Part shown: piece after piece, positions 25,607 through 32,434 of the stretch
Numbering within the stretch: the stretch's first letter is position 1
How the letters are laid out: every line of letters begins with the position of its first letter
Source: Burkholderia pyrrocinia
Lineage (GTDB): Bacteria; Pseudomonadota; Gammaproteobacteria; Burkholderiales; Burkholderiaceae
Direction: 5' to 3'
Length of the DNA: 64,000 nt
Assembly (NCBI RefSeq): GCF_003330765.1
Contig: NZ_CP024902.1
Span: forward strand, 186,001-250,000
The notes under the pieces: generated by a model
The model's input: the letters and a program-made list of their open reading frames with translations, nothing else
What the model was told of the DNA's origin: nothing
Databases searched by the model: none
Made by a program: the position numbers and the translations under genes

Positions 25607-25632
25607 GAAAAACGGGCGCCAAAGGCGCCCGT
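25607..25632 (-). terminator. Terminator after aqpZ
   Basis: A 9-bp stem, ACGGGCGCC/GGCGCCCGT, with an AAA loop. On the minus strand it is followed by five T residues, ending aqpZ transcription. On the plus strand no T run follows, so it would stop the HAD gene only weakly. Confidence 0.8.
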
Positions 25633-25702
25633 CGAAATTGCCTGCCTCGTATTCTTCGACAGCGTGAGGCTCGCTGCTCTGCTCGCGTGACCCCGTAGTG
25701 TT

Positions 25703-26443
25703 TTATTCGCTTGTGCGAGCCGATGCCGGCAGCAGGTCGACGGCGTCTTCACGCCCCGCGACCAGCGGGTAGATGATTCCTGCGAGTGCCGCGCCGATCA
25801 TCGGCGCCACCCAGAACAGCCAGAGCTGGCCGATCGCGTCGCCGCCCACGAACAGCGCGGGGCCGGTCGAGCGGGCCGGGTTCACCGACGTGTTGGTGAC
25901 CGGAATCGAGATCAGGTGAATCAGCGTCAGGCACAGGCCGATCGCGATCGGCGCGAAGCCGGCCGGCGCGCGCTTGTCGGTCGCGCCAAGGATCACGAAC
26001 AGGAAGAAGCCCGTCATCGCGACTTCGCAGATGAATGCCGCGCTGAGCGAGTAGTGGCCGGGCGAGCGATCGCCGAAGCCGTTCGTCGCAAAGCCACTGC
26101 CGACCAGGTCGAAACCCGGCTTGCCGGTCGCAATCAGGTACAGCACGAACGCGCCGAGCGTTGCGCCGACCACCTGCGCGACGATGTACGGCGCGAGATC
26201 GCGTGCCGGGAAGCGGCCGGCGACCGTCAGGCCGACGCTCACCGCCGGGTTCAGATGGCAGCCCGAAATATGGCCGATCGCGAATGCCATCGTCAGCACG
26301 GTCAGGCCGAAGGCGAGTGCGACGCCGGCAAAGCCGATGCCGAGGCCCGGAAAGGCGGCGGCCAGCACGGCGCTTCCGCACCCGCCGAGCACCAGCCAGA
26401 ACGTGCCGAATACCTCTGCAGCGAGACGCTGAGAAAGATTCAT
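25703..26443 (-). CDS. aqpZ: Aquaporin Z
   Basis: A 246-residue MIP-family channel with six predicted membrane helices and two half-helices bearing the NPA motifs (HLNPAVS, Asn65; SVNPARS near residue 186). The narrow-filter residues expected of water channels appear to be present: an aromatic in helix 2 ([11 protein letters not shown]), a His in helix 5 ([16 protein letters not shown]) and the Arg after the second NPA. AqpZ passes water across the inner membrane. Start: ATG 26443 ([21 protein letters not shown], the family's usual start); the ribosome site is weak. It is divergent from the H-NS-like gene. Confidence 0.95.
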   Translation of the reverse strand: MNLSQRLAAEVFGTFWLVLGGCGSAVLAAAFPGLGIGFAGVALAFGLTVLTMAFAIGHISGCHLNPAVSVGLTVAGRFPARDLAPYIVAQVVGATLGAFVLYLIATGKPGFDLVGSGFATNGFGDRSPGHYSLSAAFICEVAMTGFFLFVILGATDKRAPAGFAPIAIGLCLTLIHLISIPVTNTSVNPARSTGPALFVGGDAIGQLWLFWVAPMIGAALAGIIYPLVAGREDAVDLLPASARTSE

Positions 26444-26566
26444 GTAAGGAACTCGTTCAAGTGGGTTGAAGACGACCGGACGACGCAACGGATTTATTCC
26501 GTCGCCCGGAATTGGTCTGGATTATAGGAAATGAATCGGGTCCCGGAGGGTCAACGATTGTTAAAT

Positions 26567-26595
26567 TTGAATGGCTGCCGAATGCCTTTTATTAG
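26567..26595 (+). promoter_or_regulatory. Candidate promoter of the first H-NS-like gene
   Basis: TTGAAT (26567-26572), a 17-base spacer, then TATTAG (26590-26595), inside an A/T-rich patch that stands out from the high-GC surroundings. The leader would be about 140 nt. Such A/T-rich DNA is itself a likely binding site for H-NS-like proteins, so autoregulation is possible. Confidence 0.4.
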
Positions 26596-26742
26596 AATAA
26601 GTCCGCATTCTCGATATAGCCGAATCGGTTAAAGATGACAGCATTTATTTCGAAGAGCAGGGCGGCAGTGCGGATGGCGTAACGGATGTCTGTGTCCTGG
26701 CCGGATTCGCCGGGGCCGCATCATCGAAAAGGGAGTCGAAAA

Positions 26743-27039
26743 ATGTCTCAATACGCGAAACTCAAGGCGCAGATCGCCGATCTGCAGGCCCAGGCGGACG
26801 ACGTGCGCCGCCAGGAAGTGGCGACGGTCATTGCCGACGTCCAGCGATTGATTGCCGAATACGGCCTGACGGCCCAGGACCTGGGCTTCGCGGAGCGGGC
26901 ACGGCGCGGCCGCCCGCCGAAGAAGGCGCCGCTGCCGCCGAAATACCGCGATCCGAAGTCGGGTGCAACCTGGAGCGGGCGCGGCAAGCCGCCGAATTGG
27001 ATCGTCGGGAAAAACCGCGATCGTTTGCTGATCGAATGA
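26743..27039 (+). CDS. H-NS family nucleoid protein (first copy)
   Basis: A 98-residue H-NS-like protein. Residues 1-50 are a coiled-coil oligomerisation region (YAKLKAQIADLQAQADDVRRQE). After a basic linker (RRGRPPKK) comes the C-terminal DNA-binding motif: KYRDPKSGATWSGRGKPP and NWIVGKNRD. Proteins of this type silence A/T-rich and horizontally acquired genes. Start ATG 26743 has GGGAG 9 bases upstream; an in-frame ATG at 26686 gives an atypical N-terminus and is rejected. A paralogue lies at 62534. The gene has its own strong terminator. Confidence 0.92.
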   Translation: MSQYAKLKAQIADLQAQADDVRRQEVATVIADVQRLIAEYGLTAQDLGFAERARRGRPPKKAPLPPKYRDPKSGATWSGRGKPPNWIVGKNRDRLLIE

Positions 27040-27053
27040 CGGACAGCCAAAAC

Positions 27054-27089
27054 AAAAGAGCCGCATCGACGATGCGGCTCTTTTGTTTT
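27054..27089 (+). terminator. Bidirectional terminator between the H-NS-like gene and the GT4 gene
   Basis: A 14-bp perfect stem (AAAAGAGCCGCATC with GATGCGGCTCTTTT) and a 3-base loop, with T-rich tracts on both sides. It serves both converging genes. Confidence 0.9.
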
Positions 27090-27142
27090 GCGCGCCGATT
27101 TCGGCGCGGATTTTACGGAATATTTCCGCGCGGATTTCCGCG

Positions 27143-28207
27143 TCAGGCGCCTGCGACCCGGCGCAATGCCGGTTGCTTGGTCGCCGCGCAAAGCGATTCG
27201 TAAGTTTCGACATAACGCCGCGCCATTGCTTTCGAGCTGAAACGCGTGTCGAAACGTTCGCGGATCGCGGTGCGCGACAGGCTGTCGATCCGATGCAGCG
27301 CGCCGACCGCACCCTGCACGTCCTCGACGATGAAGCCGGTCACGCCATCCTCGATCACTTCCGGCACCGAACCGCGGTTGAACGCGACGACCGGCGTGCC
27401 GCAGGCCATCGCCTCGATCATCACGAGGCCGAACGGCTCCGGCCAGTCGATCGGGAACAGCAGCGCCTTCGCGCCGGACAGGAACGCGGGCTTCTGCGCT
27501 TCGTTGATCTCGCCGATGAACTCGACGTGCGCCTCGCCGAGCAGCGGCTCGATCACTTCCTTGAAGTAGTCGGCGTCGGCCTTGTCGACCTTCGCGGCGA
27601 TCTTCAGCGGTAGCCCGCTTTGCGCGGCGATCCGGATCGCGGTGTCGACGCGCTTTTCGGGACAGATCCGGCCGAGGAACGCGAGGTATTCGGGCTTCAC
27701 GCCCGGCTGCGGCGTGAGCAGCGTGTCGGGCAGCCCGTGATACACGGTGCCGGCCCACGCGGCTTGCGGCAGCGGCTTGCGCTGATTGTTCGAGATCGAC
27801 ACGACCGGCGCGTCCGGGAACGCATCGAACACCGGCTGCAGCTCCGGCAGGTCGAGGCGGCCGTGCAGCGTCGTCACGTACGGCGTGTCGAGGCGCGACA
27901 TCAGCGGGAACGGCAGGTAGTCGAGGTGGAAGTGCAGCACGTCGAATTCATGCGCGACACGGGCGACCTGCTCGAGGAGCCGCATATGGGGCGCCATCGA
28001 ATCGCGGATCGACGGGTCGAGCCGCAGGGCGCGCGGCCACGCAGCCTCGAGACGGGCCGACGTGACGGAGTCGCCGCTGGCGAACAGCGTCACGTCGTGG
28101 CCGAGTTCGACGAGCGCCTCGGTGAGGTAGGACACGACACGCTCGGTGCCGCCGTAGAGTTTCGGCGGGACGGCTTCGTAAAGCGGCGCGATCTGGGCAA
28201 TTCGCAT
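27143..28207 (-). CDS. GT4-family glycosyltransferase
   Basis: A 354-residue GT-B glycosyltransferase. The N-terminal domain starts MRIAQIAPLYEAVPPKLYGGTERVVSYL (acceptor loop). The C-terminal domain carries LAFLGRICPEKRVDTAIRIA and the retaining GT4 signature, EPFGLVMIEAMACGTPVVAF, with E-x7-E spacing. Sequences of this type occur as lone genes in many proteobacteria and no acceptor can be named. Start ATG 28207 has GGAGAA 8 bases upstream. It is monocistronic and divergent from flhDC across a 667-bp gap. It does not look related to the GT41 cluster. Confidence 0.85.
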   Translation of the reverse strand: MRIAQIAPLYEAVPPKLYGGTERVVSYLTEALVELGHDVTLFASGDSVTSARLEAAWPRALRLDPSIRDSMAPHMRLLEQVARVAHEFDVLHFHLDYLPFPLMSRLDTPYVTTLHGRLDLPELQPVFDAFPDAPVVSISNNQRKPLPQAAWAGTVYHGLPDTLLTPQPGVKPEYLAFLGRICPEKRVDTAIRIAAQSGLPLKIAAKVDKADADYFKEVIEPLLGEAHVEFIGEINEAQKPAFLSGAKALLFPIDWPEPFGLVMIEAMACGTPVVAFNRGSVPEVIEDGVTGFIVEDVQGAVGALHRIDSLSRTAIRERFDTRFSSKAMARRYVETYESLCAATKQPALRRVAGA

Positions 28208-28874
28208 GGGTGTTCTCCAGTGTCGATCCGCGTGGGCGCTTCGGCGCTGATACGGATCCCGTACAAGGTTGCGGAACTCGCCGACGCACGCTGTTGGCGG
28301 TACGTGGCCGGGCCCTGGGCGGGGTGCGCGGGGCGCCGGACGGTGAGCTGCGGGGCGGGCCGGCACGGCTCGCGCCGCCGCCCATTGGAGTCCATTATCG
28401 ATATCGCCCTGAGGGGTTCGAGTGTTTTTTCAAACACTTAAGGCTTGTTACACGATGAAATACGCGAAAACCCCGATAAAAAGGGCGCGGAATCAGAAAT
28501 CGAGACAGACGCATCTATTGTTGCGCCGGTGTGAAAAAGGACTATAATTTTTACCGATCCGATTGTCGGCAGCCTTGCCGGCAAGCCTCCCGCCACCGCG
28601 CGGCGGCCGTCGGACCCATCGCCGCCGAATCCGCTCTGCCGCCCGCTTTCCCGATTGCTCCTATCAATCCGCCTTGTCGGAAAAATTCCTACACGGTTTA
28701 CAGACAAATCCTGCATGGCATACGCCACTTCGCTGATACCGGCGTAAATGCCGTTTGGCCAAAATTCGCCCTGTAAGACTTATAAGCGAGCCGACCAAGT
28801 GCCAAGAGGCCCTGATCGAGCAAACGTTTCCATAAACACGAATGGCCAAAGCAAAGCTCTTTAACGGGGGAATC
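28208..28874. other. Regulatory region upstream of flhDC
   Basis: A 667-bp region with no convincing gene. Notable elements are an inverted repeat AGTGTTT/AAACACT (28421-28438, loop TTTC) and an A/T-rich patch from about 28430 to 28560, which includes the promoter at 28521-28548. The last 300 bp would be a long flhD leader. Long, multiply regulated leaders are typical of flhDC in other bacteria. Confidence 0.55.
28521..28548 (+). promoter_or_regulatory. Candidate sigma-70 promoter of flhDC
   Basis: TTGCGC (28521-28526), 16 bases, and a perfect TATAAT (28543-28548). The predicted start is near 28555, giving a leader of about 320 nt before flhD. Confidence 0.5.
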
Positions 28875-29195
28875 ATGAGCGCTACCAGCGAAATGCTCAG
28901 TGAGATCAAAGAGGTCAACCTGTCGTACCTCCTCCTCGCGCAACGCCTGCTGCGGGAAGACAAGGCGATGGGCATGTTCCGGATGGGCGTTTCCCAGGAA
29001 CTGGCCGACGTGCTCGCGAACCTCACGCTCGCACAGACCGTGAAGCTCGCCGCGTCGAACCAGATGCTGTGCCGCTTCCGCTTCGATGATCACGCGCTGC
29101 TGTCGTCGCTCGCCGACAAAGGCCGCAGCGATGTCGTCGCGCACGCACACTCGGCCATCCTGATGGCCGGGCAGCAGGTCGAAAGCGTCCGCTGA
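28875..29195 (+). CDS. flhD: Flagellar master regulator subunit FlhD
   Basis: A 106-residue protein that with FlhC forms the FlhD4C2 activator of class II flagellar genes. It has the family sequence SEIKEVNLSYLLLAQRLLRED, GMFRMGVSQELADVLANLTLAQTVKLA, and NQMLCRFRF, with the Cys of the intersubunit disulfide. Start: ATG 28875 (MSATSEMLSEIKEVN), with GGGGGA upstream; ATG 28842 is in frame but adds a poorly conserved tail. flhC follows after 92 bases. This is the enterobacterial-type master regulator, also used by Burkholderia. Confidence 0.95.
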   Translation: MSATSEMLSEIKEVNLSYLLLAQRLLREDKAMGMFRMGVSQELADVLANLTLAQTVKLAASNQMLCRFRFDDHALLSSLADKGRSDVVAHAHSAILMAGQQVESVR

Positions 29196-29287
29196 TCCAT
29201 CCCGCCTTGCGTTAGTCCCGGCGTGCCGCGCCGGCCGGCAGCGTATGGGCCACCCATCCGAACAACGTCACGCGGACGGTTATCACC

Positions 29288-29842
29288 ATGGCAAGCAAAA
29301 GCGTCGTGATCGAGGTGAAGGAAATCACCCTCGCCATCGAACTGATCGAACTGGGCGCCCGGCTGCAGCTGCTGGAGGCGGAGACGAGCCTGTCGCGGGA
29401 CCGTCTGATCAAGCTGTACAAGGAACTGAAGGGCGTGTCGCCGCCGAAGGGGATGCTGCCGTTCTCGACCGACTGGTTCATGACGTGGCAGCCGAACATC
29501 CACTCGTCGCTGTTCTACAACATCTACCGGTTCATGCAGGACCACGGCCGCTGCGAGCCGATCCAGTCGATCGTGAAGGCGTACCGGCTCTATCAGGAGC
29601 ACGTGAACCTGTCCGGCGACGAGGCCGCGCTGAGCCTCACGCGCGCCTGGACGCTCGTGCGCTTCTTCGATTCGAGGATGCTGCAGATGACCCCGTGCAC
29701 GCGCTGCGGCGGCCACTTCGTCGCACATGCGCATGATCCGCATCAAGGTTTCGTCTGCGGCCTGTGCCAGCCGCCGTCGCGCGCGGGCAAGACGCGCAAG
29801 GCCGCCGCCGCGCGCGCCGAACTGGCCGCCGCCGCGGCCTGA
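29288..29842 (+). CDS. flhC: Flagellar master regulator subunit FlhC
   Basis: A 184-residue partner of FlhD that makes most DNA contacts. The zinc site is formed by CTRCG (near residues 138-142) and CGLC (near 157-160). The N-terminal helical part, with AIELIELGARLQLLEAETSLSRDRLIKLYKEL, is typical of FlhC. The C-terminal tail is Ala/Lys/Arg-rich. The FlhDC targets expected in this window include the flhB operon. No FlhDC box was identified by eye. Confidence 0.95.
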   Translation: MASKSVVIEVKEITLAIELIELGARLQLLEAETSLSRDRLIKLYKELKGVSPPKGMLPFSTDWFMTWQPNIHSSLFYNIYRFMQDHGRCEPIQSIVKAYRLYQEHVNLSGDEAALSLTRAWTLVRFFDSRMLQMTPCTRCGGHFVAHAHDPHQGFVCGLCQPPSRAGKTRKAAAARAELAAAAA

Positions 29843-29948
29843 GCGCCGGGCCGGGCAGGGCCGGGCGGGGCGCGAGCGGCCGCTTCGGGCCGCGCGAACC
29901 GTCCGCGAATTGCTGGTAAACACCGTCGGGCCGCCGCCGGGCGGCCGC

Positions 29949-29975
29949 GAAAGTTTTCCTGCCGACTGCCGTAAA
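29949..29975 (+). promoter_or_regulatory. Sigma-28 (FliA) promoter of the motAB-che operon
   Basis: GAAAGTTT (29949-29956; 7 of 8 against TAAAGTTT), exactly 11 bases, then GCCGTAAA (29968-29975; 6 of 8 against GCCGATAA). It lies 47 bases before the motA GTG, with the expected start near 29983. It fits class III control of motility and chemotaxis genes. Confidence 0.75.
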
Positions 29976-30022
29976 CCTGTTTAACGGCGGTCTTCCCGCC
30001 GGTCTTTCGTGAGGGGCAGGCA

Positions 30023-30883
30023 GTGTTGATTATCGTGGGAACACTCGTGACGTTGTTGTCCGTCTTCGGCGGTTATGCGCTGGCAGGCGGGCATCTGGCC
30101 GCATTGATCCAGCCCGTCGAGATCCTGATGATCGTGGGCGCCGGCGTCGGCGCATTCATTCTCGGCAACGGCGGCAAGACCATCAAGGCCACGGTGCGCG
30201 TACTGCCGACGCTCTTCAAGGGCTCGAAATACACGAAGGACGTCTATATGGAGCTGATGGCGCTCCTGTACGTGCTGCTCGCGAAGGCGCGCAAGGAAGG
30301 CACGCTGACGCTCGAGGCCGATATCGACGATCCGGAAAAGAGCCCGATCTTCACGCAATACCCGAAGATCCTCGCCGATCACCACATCGTCGAATTCCTG
30401 ACCGACTACCTGCGCCTGATGGTGGGCGGCAACATGAACGCGTTCGAGATCGAGAGCCTGATGGACGAGGAGATCGAGACGCACCACGCGGAAGGCGAAG
30501 GCCCCGCGCACGCGCTGATGCGCGTCGGCGACGCGATGCCGGCGTTCGGCATCGTCGCGGCGGTGATGGGCGTCGTGCACACGATGGCGTCCGCCGACAA
30601 GCCGCCCGCGGTGCTCGGCGCGATGATCGCGCAGGCGCTGGTCGGCACGTTCCTCGGGATCCTGCTGTCGTACGGGCTGATCGGGCCGCTCGCGAGCCTC
30701 GCGGAGCAGCGCGTCGCCGAGTCGACCAAGATGTTCCAGTGCATCAAGGTGACGATCCTCGCGACGCTGAACGGCTATGCGCCGGCGATCGCCGTCGAGT
30801 TCGGCCGCAAGGTGCTGTTCTCGACCGAGCGGCCGTCGTTTTCCGAGCTCGAAGAGCATGTGCGCCGTGTGAAGGCGAAGTGA
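30023..30883 (+). CDS. motA: Flagellar motor stator protein MotA
   Basis: A 286-residue inner-membrane protein with four helices that forms the proton channel with MotB and pushes on FliG. Landmarks: LIIVGTLVTLLSVFGGYALAGG (helix 1), the cytoplasmic loop with RKEGTLTLEADIDDP, RVGDAMPAFGIVAAVMGVV with the channel proline, and GYAPAIAVEFGRK. Start is GTG 30023, preceded by GAGGGGCAG. motB follows after 13 bases. Confidence 0.95.
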   Translation: MLIIVGTLVTLLSVFGGYALAGGHLAALIQPVEILMIVGAGVGAFILGNGGKTIKATVRVLPTLFKGSKYTKDVYMELMALLYVLLAKARKEGTLTLEADIDDPEKSPIFTQYPKILADHHIVEFLTDYLRLMVGGNMNAFEIESLMDEEIETHHAEGEGPAHALMRVGDAMPAFGIVAAVMGVVHTMASADKPPAVLGAMIAQALVGTFLGILLSYGLIGPLASLAEQRVAESTKMFQCIKVTILATLNGYAPAIAVEFGRKVLFSTERPSFSELEEHVRRVKAK

Positions 30884-30896
30884 CGCGGAGCACCCG

Positions 30897-31916
30897 ATGA
30901 GCAAGAGCAAGGATCGCGCAATCGTCGTCAAGCGGGTGGCCCCGGCGAAGAAGGGCCACCATGGCGGCGCATGGAAGCTGGCATACGCGGATTTCATGAC
31001 CGCGATGATGGCGTTCTTCCTGCTGATGTGGCTGCTGAGTTCGGTCACGCCGGTGCAGTTGAAGGGGATCGCCGAATACTTCAACACGCCGCTGAAGGCC
31101 GCGCTGTTCGGCAGCGGCGACCGCAGTTCGCAGGACTCCAGCATCATCAACGGCGGCGGCCGCGACCTGTCGAGCGTCGACGCCGGCACGCTGCGCCGCA
31201 CCGACGGCACGACGTCGCTCGCCGAGCGCGTCGCGAAGCCGGTCGACGAGCATGCGCAAGCGCAGGCGCAGGGCGCGCTCGAGCGGCTCGAGCAGGCGCG
31301 CCTGCACGACCTGCAGATCAAGCTGATGGCGGCGATCGAGGCCAACCCGACGCTGCGCCAGTTCAAGCAGCAGATCCGCATCGACTCGACGCTGATGGGG
31401 CTGCGCATCGAGATCGTCGATACGCAGAAGCGGCCGATGTTCGCGATGTCGAGCGACCACGTCGAGCCGTACATGCGCGACATCCTGCGCGAGATCGGCA
31501 AGACGCTGAACGACGTGCCGAACCGGATCATCGTCCAGGGCCACACCGACGCCGTGGCGTACGCGGGCGGCGAGGGCGGCTACAGCAACTGGGAGCTGTC
31601 GGCCGACCGCGCGAACGCGTCGCGCCGCGAGCTGATCGCCGGCGGCATGGACGAGGCGAAAGTGCTGCGCGTGCTCGGCCTCGCGTCGACGCAGAACCTG
31701 AACAAGGCCGATCCGCTCGATCCGGAAAACCGCCGGATCAGCGTGATCGTGCTGAACCGCAAATCCGAAGAAGCGCTGATGCGCGACGACGCGACGACCA
31801 CGACGCTGTCGGCCGACGCGGCGGGCTCGAAGCTGCTCGCGCAGCAGCTCGGCGGCCCGTCGCCGGCCGCGCGTCCGGTACTCGCCAGCGCCGTCGCCGT
31901 GGCGCCGAAACCCTGA
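30897..31916 (+). CDS. motB: Flagellar motor stator protein MotB
   Basis: A 339-residue protein with one N-terminal membrane helix. The proton-carrying Asp32 is in AYADFMTAMMAFFLLMWLL. The periplasmic region ends in an OmpA-like peptidoglycan-binding domain (IIVQGHTDAVAY, NWELSADRANASRREL). The C-terminal tail is Ala-rich and less conserved. Together with MotA it anchors the stator. It is the second gene of the class III operon; a 107-base gap with a hairpin separates it from cheY. Confidence 0.96.
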   Translation: MSKSKDRAIVVKRVAPAKKGHHGGAWKLAYADFMTAMMAFFLLMWLLSSVTPVQLKGIAEYFNTPLKAALFGSGDRSSQDSSIINGGGRDLSSVDAGTLRRTDGTTSLAERVAKPVDEHAQAQAQGALERLEQARLHDLQIKLMAAIEANPTLRQFKQQIRIDSTLMGLRIEIVDTQKRPMFAMSSDHVEPYMRDILREIGKTLNDVPNRIIVQGHTDAVAYAGGEGGYSNWELSADRANASRRELIAGGMDEAKVLRVLGLASTQNLNKADPLDPENRRISVIVLNRKSEEALMRDDATTTTLSADAAGSKLLAQQLGGPSPAARPVLASAVAVAPKP

Positions 31917-31949
31917 CGTTTCCCAGATTCCGAGACACGCATGAAACAA

Positions 31950-32022
31950 CCCTCACGCTCACTTTGTTCGCTGCCCCCTGAGGGGGCGGTCAGCCACTTT
32001 GGGGCGGCCCTGCGGAGGCTGA
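31950..32022. repeat. Palindromic intergenic element between motB and cheY
   Basis: This short spacer has a perfect 6-bp stem, GCCCCC/GGGGGC (31973-31978 with 31982-31987, loop TGA), and a downstream GGGGCGGCCCTGCGGAGGCTGAC stretch next to the cheY start. Similar sequences (CACTTTGTTCGCTGCCCCC and a G run) occur between genes in other Burkholderia, as far as I remember. It may be a dispersed repeat or an mRNA-stability or attenuating hairpin. Confidence 0.45.
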
Positions 32023-32023
32023 C

Positions 32024-32401
32024 ATGATCCGAACCATTCTCGCCATCGACGACTCCGCGACCATGCGTGCGCTGCTGCAGGCAACGCTTGCGCAGGCCGG
32101 CTACGACGTGACGGTGGCGCCGGACGGCGAAGCCGGCTTCGACATGGCCGCGACCGCGCCGTACGACCTGGTGCTGACCGACCAGAACATGCCGCGCAAG
32201 AGCGGGCTCGAGGTGATCGCCGCGCTGCGCAAGCTGACCGCGTATGCGGACACGCCGATCCTCGTGCTGACGACCGAGGGCAGCGATGCATTCAAGGACG
32301 CCGCGCGCGACGCGGGCGCGACCGGCTGGATCGAGAAGCCGATCGACCCGGCCGTGCTGGTCGACCTGGTCGCGACGCTGTCCGAGCCGGCCGCCTCCTG
32401 A
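32024..32401 (+). CDS. cheY: Chemotaxis response regulator, CheY type (first copy)
   Basis: A 125-residue single receiver domain. Acidic pocket AIDDSATMR (Asp9, Asp10), phosphorylated Asp in LVLTDQNMPRKSG (near residue 53), LTTEG (Thr) and the Lys of IEKPI. It accepts phosphate from CheA. Because a second cheY lies next to cheZ at 40109, this one may be the phosphate sink or an alternative motor ligand. It starts at ATG 32024, directly after the intergenic hairpin, and precedes cheA by 33 bases. Confidence 0.93.
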   Translation: MIRTILAIDDSATMRALLQATLAQAGYDVTVAPDGEAGFDMAATAPYDLVLTDQNMPRKSGLEVIAALRKLTAYADTPILVLTTEGSDAFKDAARDAGATGWIEKPIDPAVLVDLVATLSEPAAS

Positions 32402-32434
32402 CATGAACGCGACGAATCCAACCGGTGACCGGGC

